Source of the DNA: Myxococcales bacterium
Lineage (GTDB): Bacteria; Myxococcota_A; Bradymonadia; Bradymonadales; Bradymonadaceae
DNA: 5,005 nt
Assembly: GCA_007120915.1 (NCBI GenBank)
Contig: SKMT01000402.1
Location: 1 to 5,005 of the forward strand
Direction of reading: 5' to 3'
Shown here: in pieces, positions 1 to 5,005 of the stretch
How the letters are laid out: each line of letters starts with the position of its first letter
Position numbering within the stretch: the stretch's first letter is position 1
Program-made: the position numbers and the translations under genes
The notes under the pieces: generated by a model
Database searches by the model: none
The model's input: only the letters and a program-made list of their open reading frames with translations
What the model was told of the DNA's origin: nothing

Positions 1-1330
1 CGGCGGTGGCCGCGGCTTCGGCGGCTTCGACCCCGGAGGGGGCGTCGCCCTGGCCGACGGCGTCGAACGAGGAGGTAGCGCGGGCGACATCATCCAGCCC
101 CGTCTCCTCCCAGGAGTCCGGGCTCTGTGCACCCGGTGTCGATCCGGGATTGGAGCCGCCGGGGGCGGGGGTGGCGTCGCTGCCGCCATCGGGCGGAGCT
201 CCGCTGTCGAACCCGCCCAGATCGGCCCACATTCTGGGGTCCTCGAAGTTGCCGTCGCCGCTGTCTTCGCGCACCTCGCCCTGGTCGGGCAGCGAGTCAT
301 AGTGTTCGGCGAGATACATATCCAGATCTTCGATCTCTTCGAGCGACTTGAGCTGGTCGAGCTGCTTCTGGGCCGCTTCGGCGACCTTCTGATCGATCTT
401 GGTGGCAGTGCGCTGTGGCTTCTGGTCGCGGTACTGCTCAATCAACCCGGCGATGTCGTAGTTGGTGACCGTCTGGCCGTAGTCGAACAGAAACTCCGCG
501 AGCGCTTCGCCGAGCTGTTGGGCGGTCTGGTAGCGATCATCCACATTCTTGGCGAGGGTGCGCTTGAGGATCCCCTCCAGGTAGGGGGGGACGTCGCTGC
601 GGATGTCGGAGATGGAGGGGATGTTTGCGTTGCGGACCTGCTGGAGGGTGTCGTAGTCGCTTTCGCCCAGGAAGAGTCGTCGTCCGGCCAACATCTCCCA
701 CAGAAGAATGCCGACGGCGAAGATGTCGGTGCGCTCGTCGATTTCTTCGCCGTGGGCCGCTTCCGGGGAGAGATACCCGAATTTGCCTTTGACCACACCG
801 GGGTCGGTGCTTTCGGCCTGGCTTTTGGCCTTCGCCAGCCCGAAATCGGTAATCTTGACCTCGCCGGCGTTCGACAAAAGCACGTTGGGGGGACTGATGT
901 CGCGGTGGACGATGTCGAGAGGATTGCCCTTCTGGTCTTTCTTTTCGTGAGCGTGGGTCAGCCCCTTGCAGACCTCAATGGCGATGAACACTGCATGTTC
1001 AACCCGAATTGACTGGTTGTGCTTGCCGAAGAATTTGATCAGCTTCTTGAGGTTGGTGCCATCGACGAACTCCATGACGATGAAGTAGGTGCCGTCGGCA
1101 ATCCCCAGATCGAAGACGTGAACGCAGTTGGTGTGGTTGAGGTGAAGGCTGACCTTCGCCTCGTCGAGAAACATGCGAACGAAGCGCTCATTCTGGGTCA
1201 GATTGGGCAGGATGCGCTTGATGGCCACCAGCTTCTGGAAGCCCTGCATGCTGGTGGAGTTGGCTTTGAAGACCTCGGCCATCCCGCCAGCGTCGATGCG
1301 TTCGATTACCTTGTAGCGTTGTTCAGCCAT
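1..1330 (-). CDS. Hanks-type Ser/Thr protein kinase, C-terminus beyond the window (partial)
   Basis: This open frame starts at ATG 1330 and stays open to the left edge, giving 443 complete codons without a stop. The kinase domain spans about residues 6-285. It has a glycine-rich loop (IDAGGMAEV, 12-20), VAIK with catalytic Lys38, alphaC Glu57, catalytic loop HRDISPPN with Asp144 and Asn149, DFG Asp162, an APE-like SPE at 188-190, DIFAVG with Asp202, and subdomain XI Arg266. All catalytic residues are intact, so it should phosphorylate Ser/Thr using ATP. The activation loop carries possible phosphosites Ser170, Ser174 and Thr175. After about residue 345 the chain turns into an acidic Gly/Pro/Ala/Ser-rich linker, and no membrane segment is seen before the edge. 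An in-frame TGA lies 27 bases upstream, with no alternative start between, and the glycine-loop position supports this ATG. There is no recognisable Shine-Dalgarno sequence. The gene follows the cyclase by 103 bp on the same strand. The family is certain; the substrate is unknown. Confidence 0.95.
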   Translation of the reverse strand, partial: MAEQRYKVIERIDAGGMAEVFKANSTSMQGFQKLVAIKRILPNLTQNERFVRMFLDEAKVSLHLNHTNCVHVFDLGIADGTYFIVMEFVDGTNLKKLIKFFGKHNQSIRVEHAVFIAIEVCKGLTHAHEKKDQKGNPLDIVHRDISPPNVLLSNAGEVKITDFGLAKAKSQAESTDPGVVKGKFGYLSPEAAHGEEIDERTDIFAVGILLWEMLAGRRLFLGESDYDTLQQVRNANIPSISDIRSDVPPYLEGILKRTLAKNVDDRYQTAQQLGEALAEFLFDYGQTVTNYDIAGLIEQYRDQKPQRTATKIDQKVAEAAQKQLDQLKSLEEIEDLDMYLAEHYDSLPDQGEVREDSGDGNFEDPRMWADLGGFDSGAPPDGGSDATPAPGGSNPGSTPGAQSPDSWEETGLDDVARATSSFDAVGQGDAPSGVEAAEAAATA

Positions 1331-1368
1331 GAGGTGGGGCCACCGCGATTGGGGTCAGTTGCGCGGCG

Positions 1369-1397
1369 AGTATAGGACAGGGGGCGCAGATGGCCAA
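1369..1397 (-). promoter_or_regulatory. Candidate sigma70-type promoter for the kinase gene
   Basis: On the minus strand TTGGCC (1397-1392, 4 of 6 to the -35 consensus) is followed after exactly 17 bp by TATACT (1374-1369, 5 of 6 to the -10 consensus). The predicted start near 1362 would give a leader of about 30 nt before the kinase ATG at 1330. It lies wholly between the cyclase stop and the kinase start, so the kinase could be transcribed independently of the cyclase. I see no rho-independent terminator between the two genes, so readthrough from the cyclase is also possible. This is a match by eye to consensus. Confidence 0.45.
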
Positions 1398-1433
1398 GGT
1401 TTTCTGCACCGGGAGGCTGTTCATGGCAGACGC

Positions 1434-3068
1434 TCAGTCCGAGGAGGTCGGGTTGCGAAGGGTGGGCTTGACGGTGCGCTGTTTGAGTCCCCGTACCATA
1501 AACAGGTCGACCTGCTGTTGTTTGCCCTTCAGTTCGGTGGGGGGCAGTTTGTTGGCGCGCACAATCTGGCCGACTTCCCGGAAGGTGTCGGCGCCGATGA
1601 TCACGTCGCCGGGCCCGGCGGCCGAGCAGATGCGCGCGGCGGTGTTCACCACGTCGCCCATCACGGTGTAGTTCATGCTTTTGGTCGAGCCCATGTATCC
1701 GGCGACGCACTCTCCGGAGTTCAGTCCGATGCCGATCTGGAAGGTTCCGGAGTCTGCTTCGCGGCGGTTGTCGTTGAACACCCGGATCGCCTCCTGCATC
1801 TCGATCGCACAGCGCACCGCTCGTTCGGCGTCGTCGTCCGCGGCGATGGGAGCGCCCCAGATGGCCATGATCTCGTCGCCGATGAATTTGTCGAGCGTGC
1901 CGTCGTACTTGAAGATGATGTCGACCATCAGCTCGAAGTACTCGTTGAGCATGTCGACGACCACCTGCGGAGGATGACGTTCGGTAAAGGGGGTGAAGTT
2001 GCGGATGTCGGCGAACATCACCGTGGCGTGGCGAAGCTCGCCGCCTTTCTTGAGTTCGCGCTTCCCGCTGACCACTTCCTCGACGAGTTGAGGGGAGAGA
2101 AGCCGATGCAGCTTCTCGCGCACCACGATCTCCTCTTCCATCTTCTTGATGAGCCGGTGGTGGTTGATCAACACGGCAGCCTGGCGGGCAAAACCGGTGA
2201 GAATCTGCAGATCTTTTTCGGTGAACGCCCCGCGCTCGACGGTGGAATCGAGGTGGATAACCCCCAGGATTTCGTCTTCCATCAACAGGGGCACGCTCAT
2301 GGTGGAGCGGATGTTGCCCAGAATGATGGAGTGGGCCCCGGAGAACCGGTCGTCCTGCATCGCATCGGAGGATAGAACGGCCTGTTTCTCGTCGATCACC
2401 TCGTTGAGGATGGTCTGGGAGATGCGCACATCACCGACGTTGAGGCTGTCCTCGTCGCGCCCGCGCACCACCATCGGCACCAGCCGATCGGTGTCCTCAA
2501 TTCGCATCAGAATCACGCCGTGGTCCGCCGGGAACAGCTCGAAGGCTTTTTCCAGAATCTTTTCGAGCAACACATCCAGATCGGTCTCCACGCCGATGGA
2601 CTGGCTCAACTCGTGGGCGATGCGCAATTTTTCGTAGTCGCGGCGAAGCACATCTTCGTCGGCAATGCGCTGTTCGGGCAGAAACCGGTCGGCCGCCTCC
2701 TGGGCGATGCGGTTCTGGATGTGCGACTGATCGTCGCCGGCGTGGATGGTGACCTTGTTGCGCGACTGGGGCTTGGTCAGATCTTCGCGAAACGTCAGCT
2801 CCGTCGACCCGAGTTTGATGGTGTCGCCGTCACCGAGGGGTTCTTTGCCCGTAATCTGTTCACCGTTGAGAAAGGTGCCATTTCGGCTTCCGCGGTCGCG
2901 CAGAAAGAAATGGCCCTCCATATTCTTCTCGATGATGGCGTGTTCTTTGGAGACGACGCGGTCCAGAATCTGGATGTCCTGTTCGGGATGGCGGCCCAGC
3001 GTGGTGGAGTTTTCCAGCACGTGCGTGCGGCGGACTCCTCGTGTGTCGCGATAGATGATCTTGGCCAT
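1434..3068 (-). CDS. FHA-GAF-class III adenylate cyclase
   Basis: A 544-residue protein predicted to make cAMP from ATP. Residues 1-95 form an FHA phosphothreonine-binding domain with Gly25-Arg26, Ser40/His43 and the SRNG loop at 61-64. Residues about 157-306 are a GAF sensory domain; I see no NKFDE cyclic-nucleotide motif, so its ligand is unknown. A likely helical linker (300-345) leads to the cyclase domain (about 345-505). Metal-binding Asp354 and Asp398, the Lys394/Thr468 pair expected for ATP recognition in class IIIb cyclases, and transition-state Asn475 and Arg479 are all present. The C-terminal tail is basic and Thr-rich. No membrane segment is seen, so it is probably cytosolic. ATG 3068 is chosen because the FHA first strand begins right after it; no clear Shine-Dalgarno precedes it. 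It lies upstream of the kinase on the same strand and is divergent from the response regulator. Adenylate rather than guanylate specificity rests on the Lys/Thr pair. Confidence 0.95.
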   Translation of the reverse strand: MAKIIYRDTRGVRRTHVLENSTTLGRHPEQDIQILDRVVSKEHAIIEKNMEGHFFLRDRGSRNGTFLNGEQITGKEPLGDGDTIKLGSTELTFREDLTKPQSRNKVTIHAGDDQSHIQNRIAQEAADRFLPEQRIADEDVLRRDYEKLRIAHELSQSIGVETDLDVLLEKILEKAFELFPADHGVILMRIEDTDRLVPMVVRGRDEDSLNVGDVRISQTILNEVIDEKQAVLSSDAMQDDRFSGAHSIILGNIRSTMSVPLLMEDEILGVIHLDSTVERGAFTEKDLQILTGFARQAAVLINHHRLIKKMEEEIVVREKLHRLLSPQLVEEVVSGKRELKKGGELRHATVMFADIRNFTPFTERHPPQVVVDMLNEYFELMVDIIFKYDGTLDKFIGDEIMAIWGAPIAADDDAERAVRCAIEMQEAIRVFNDNRREADSGTFQIGIGLNSGECVAGYMGSTKSMNYTVMGDVVNTAARICSAAGPGDVIIGADTFREVGQIVRANKLPPTELKGKQQQVDLFMVRGLKQRTVKPTLRNPTSSD

Positions 3069-3151
3069 GGATGAGACGTTGCGCAGCGAGAGGGGTTGGG
3101 CGGTTCCAGATGCAGCAAGCGCGAGGCAATCGGCGGTGCCAGGGCGTCGAA

Positions 3152-3172
3152 AACAGGACTGTCAGGGCTGTT
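3152..3172. repeat. 21-bp interrupted dyad, candidate operator
   Basis: The pattern AACAG-GA-CTG-T-CAG-GG-CTGTT is centred on T3162, and eight of ten base pairs are symmetric. It lies about 84-104 bp upstream of the cyclase ATG. The 21-bp length and interrupted arms suit a dimeric DNA-binding protein, but I cannot assign it to a known regulator and no second copy is present in the window. Confidence 0.35.
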
Positions 3173-3234
3173 ACGTCGGTACCAGCCAAACCGTATCGCA
3201 GTGGCGCGTCCAGCGCAACGGGGTGGGGGCTCGG

Positions 3235-3276
3235 TTCTGGGCGCTGGGTGCTGGGCGCTGGGCTCTGGGCGCTGGT
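3235..3276 (+). repeat. Heptamer tandem array (NNCTGGG x6), G-quadruplex motif
   Basis: Six adjacent 7-bp units read TTCTGGG, CGCTGGG, TGCTGGG, CGCTGGG, CTCTGGG and CGCTGGT. The CTGG core is kept in every unit and the first two bases vary. The array places five GGG runs (starting at 3239, 3246, 3253, 3260 and 3267) exactly four bases apart, which satisfies the canonical intramolecular G-quadruplex pattern on the plus strand. GGGG and GGGGG runs at 3220-3223 and 3225-3229 lie just upstream. The complementary C-rich strand would appear in a cyclase leader if transcription began to its right. Confidence 0.85.
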
Positions 3277-3308
3277 TGACCCGTGGAGGTTCAACGCGCG
3301 ACCCGTAG

Positions 3309-3341
3309 CCCCGGGCCAGCCGCAGTTCAGGCTGCCCGGGG
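3309..3341. repeat. Strong GC-rich hairpin in the divergent region
   Basis: CCCCGGGC (3309-3316) pairs with GCCCGGGG (3334-3341), and AGCC (3318-3321) pairs with GGCT (3330-3333), with a single bulged C at 3317 and an 8-base loop (GCAGTTCA). This gives a 12-bp stem. Neither strand has a T-tract after it, so it does not look like an intrinsic terminator. It could be an RNA leader structure or a DNA element; its role is unknown. Confidence 0.6.
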
Positions 3342-3400
3342 TTCGGAGGTTCGAGTACTCTGAGAGCCGGTGCGGAATGCCCGGGGGCGCGGGTGTCGTT

Positions 3401-3428
3401 TTGCAACTGTGGGGTTTCGGGCTATACC
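3401..3428 (+). promoter_or_regulatory. Candidate promoter for the response regulator
   Basis: TTGCAA (3401-3406, 4 of 6 to -35) and TATACC (3423-3428, 4 of 6 to -10) are separated by 16 bp. A start near 3435 would give a leader of about 25 nt containing the Shine-Dalgarno sequence. The same TTGCA could alternatively be the -12 part of a sigma54 promoter, since GG at 3391-3392 is exactly ten bases before GC at 3403-3404. The rest of the -24 element matches poorly. Neither reading is strong. Confidence 0.35.
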
Positions 3429-3433
3429 GAAAC
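3414..3433. promoter_or_regulatory. Perfect 7-bp inverted repeat over the candidate -10 box
   Basis: GTTTCGG (3414-3420) and CCGAAAC (3427-3433) form perfect arms around GCTATA, so the candidate -10 sequence TATACC sits across the centre and right arm. A protein bound here would block that promoter. The dyad ends 26 bases before the response-regulator ATG. It could equally act as a short hairpin if transcribed from further upstream. Confidence 0.45.
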
Positions 3434-3449
3434 GGGTTGGAACCGACGC

Positions 3450-3454
3450 AGGAG
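3450..3454 (+). promoter_or_regulatory. Shine-Dalgarno sequence of the response regulator
   Basis: AGGAG lies five bases before ATG 3460. It decides the start: the reading frame is open further upstream to a GTG at 3370, but that extension is 30 non-conserved residues and would begin well before the REC domain. It is the only clear Shine-Dalgarno sequence among the three genes here. Confidence 0.8.
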
Positions 3455-3459
3455 TGCCG

Positions 3460-4800
<1,341 letters not shown>

Positions 4801-4843
4801 GGTGTGCGAGGGGCCCCTCCGCCTACGCTTCGCTTCGGCACCT
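4801..4843. repeat. 43-bp repeat, copy 1, abutting the regulator's stop codon
   Basis: This element starts with GGTGTGCGAGGGG and ends with CTTCGGCACCT. It contains a perfect 12-bp palindrome GAGGGGCCCCTC (4808-4819) and CGCTT twice in tandem. Its ends GGTG and CACC are complementary. It matches copy 2 at 42 of 43 positions; the difference is A4825 against T4916. It begins on the base after the response regulator's TGA. The composition is typical of interspersed intergenic repeats of GC-rich bacteria, though I cannot name a family. Confidence 0.85.
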
Positions 4844-4863
4844 CCCCAGCGAATCCGGGGAGG
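4841..4863. terminator. Hairpin downstream of the regulator, possible terminator
   Basis: CCTCCCC (4841-4847) and GGGGAGG (4857-4863) form a perfect 7-bp stem with a 9-base loop, about 40 bp after the stop codon. It overlaps the end of repeat copy 1. No T-run follows on either strand, so a standard intrinsic terminator is not supported. It may instead be a 3' stabilising structure or simply part of the repeat. Copy 2 of the repeat lacks it. Confidence 0.3.
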
Positions 4864-4891
4864 GAAGCCGTGCAGGTGTTGAGGGTCTTCT

Positions 4892-4934
4892 GGTGTGCGA
4901 GGGGCCCCTCCGCCTTCGCTTCGCTTCGGCACCT
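4892..4934. repeat. 43-bp repeat, copy 2
   Basis: This is a direct repeat of copy 1, offset by 91 bp with one mismatch, including the GAGGGGCCCCTC palindrome (4899-4910). After CACCT the sequence diverges completely from copy 1 and lacks the following CCTCCCC hairpin, so the copy is either shorter or truncated. The spacer between copies (4844-4891) holds no gene. The remaining 71 bp to the window end hold only small overlapping dyads (AGGTG/CACCT at 4971-4985). Confidence 0.85.
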
Positions 4935-5005
4935 TCTATGAGGCCGCCGCGTGTCAAGCACCGAGGGGATAGGTGCAGTTCACCTGTGACGGTATGAAGA
5001 GACTC

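Larger units (their letters stand above)
3069..3459. promoter_or_regulatory. Divergent intergenic region, no convincing gene
   Basis: These 391 bp separate the start codons of the cyclase (leftward) and the response regulator (rightward), so promoters for both should lie here. Several frames are open across it, but their predicted peptides are low-complexity or come from the heptamer repeat, none has a supported start, and they overlap the conserved genes. From left to right it holds a 21-bp interrupted dyad, a G-rich heptamer array, a strong hairpin, short direct repeats and a 20-bp dyad next to the regulator. I found no convincing promoter for the cyclase. No tRNA or known riboswitch fold was recognised by eye. 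Confidence 0.75.

Noticed and set aside
302..1012. Plus-strand open frame of 236 codons
   Set aside because: It lies antisense to the kinase catalytic domain, whose conserved motifs are all on the minus strand. Long antisense frames are expected in GC-rich DNA.
1329..2375. Plus-strand open frame of 348 codons opposite the cyclase
   Set aside because: Antisense to conserved GAF and cyclase motifs; its translation is rich in His, Gly, Ala and Asp without recognisable domains.
3126..3141. TGGCAC...TTGC on the minus strand, resembling a sigma54 promoter for the cyclase
   Set aside because: GG and GC are separated by 11 rather than the strictly required 10 bases.
3341..3362. GGTTCGAGTACTC resembling a tRNA T-loop
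   Set aside because: The flanks do not pair as a T-stem, and no acceptor, D or anticodon arms can be found around it. GAGTACTC is just a short palindrome.
3370..3459. GTG start at 3370 extending the response regulator by 30 residues
   Set aside because: The extension has no receiver-domain similarity, and ATG 3460 has AGGAG at proper spacing directly before the receiver domain.
4971..4989. Overlapping small dyads AGGTG-CAGTT-CACCT and TCAC-CT-GTGA, with a TGTGA half-site like a CRP box
   Set aside because: The arms are only 4-5 bp, and the second half of a CRP site is missing at the required spacing.
4994..5005. ATG AAG AGA CTC at the window end, a possible new gene start
   Set aside because: Only four codons are visible and no Shine-Dalgarno precedes it, so it cannot be supported.

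Overview
The window looks like chromosomal DNA from a GC-rich, signalling-heavy bacterium. The best guess is a member of Myxococcota/Bradymonadota or a related former deltaproteobacterium. This is inferred from the third position being mostly G or C in all three genes, the HRDISPPN catalytic loop and GKFGYLSPE segment of the kinase (a style frequent in that group), the FHA-GAF-cyclase architecture, and an NtrC-type enhancer-binding protein nearby. No taxonomic marker gene is present, so the placement is tentative.

Layout: (1) 1-1330, minus strand: a Ser/Thr protein kinase with an intact N-terminal catalytic domain, running off the left edge without a stop. (2) 1331-1433: a 103-bp gap with a plausible sigma70-type promoter for the kinase. 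(3) 1434-3068, minus strand: an FHA-GAF-class III adenylate cyclase. (4) 3069-3459: a 391-bp divergent intergenic region with no convincing gene but much DNA structure: a 21-bp interrupted dyad, a heptamer repeat that is also a canonical G-quadruplex motif, a strong GC hairpin, short direct repeats, and a 20-bp dyad over a candidate -10 element. (5) 3460-4800, plus strand: a REC-AAA+-Fis-HTH response regulator for sigma54 promoters. (6) 4801-5005: non-coding DNA with two copies of a 43-bp repeat, the first abutting the regulator's stop codon.

The genes read as a signalling neighbourhood. FHA domains bind phosphothreonine, so the kinase, or another Hanks-type kinase, could phosphorylate a protein or peptide that the cyclase's FHA domain recognises. 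That would couple Ser/Thr phosphorylation, plus whatever the GAF domain senses, to cAMP production. The divergent regulator would be switched by an unseen histidine kinase and act on sigma54 promoters. Co-regulation across the shared intergenic region is possible but not shown by sequence alone. The individual protein families are well known. I do not see a clearly new biological system. The most unusual material is the DNA architecture of the divergent region and the repeat abutting the regulator's 3' end.
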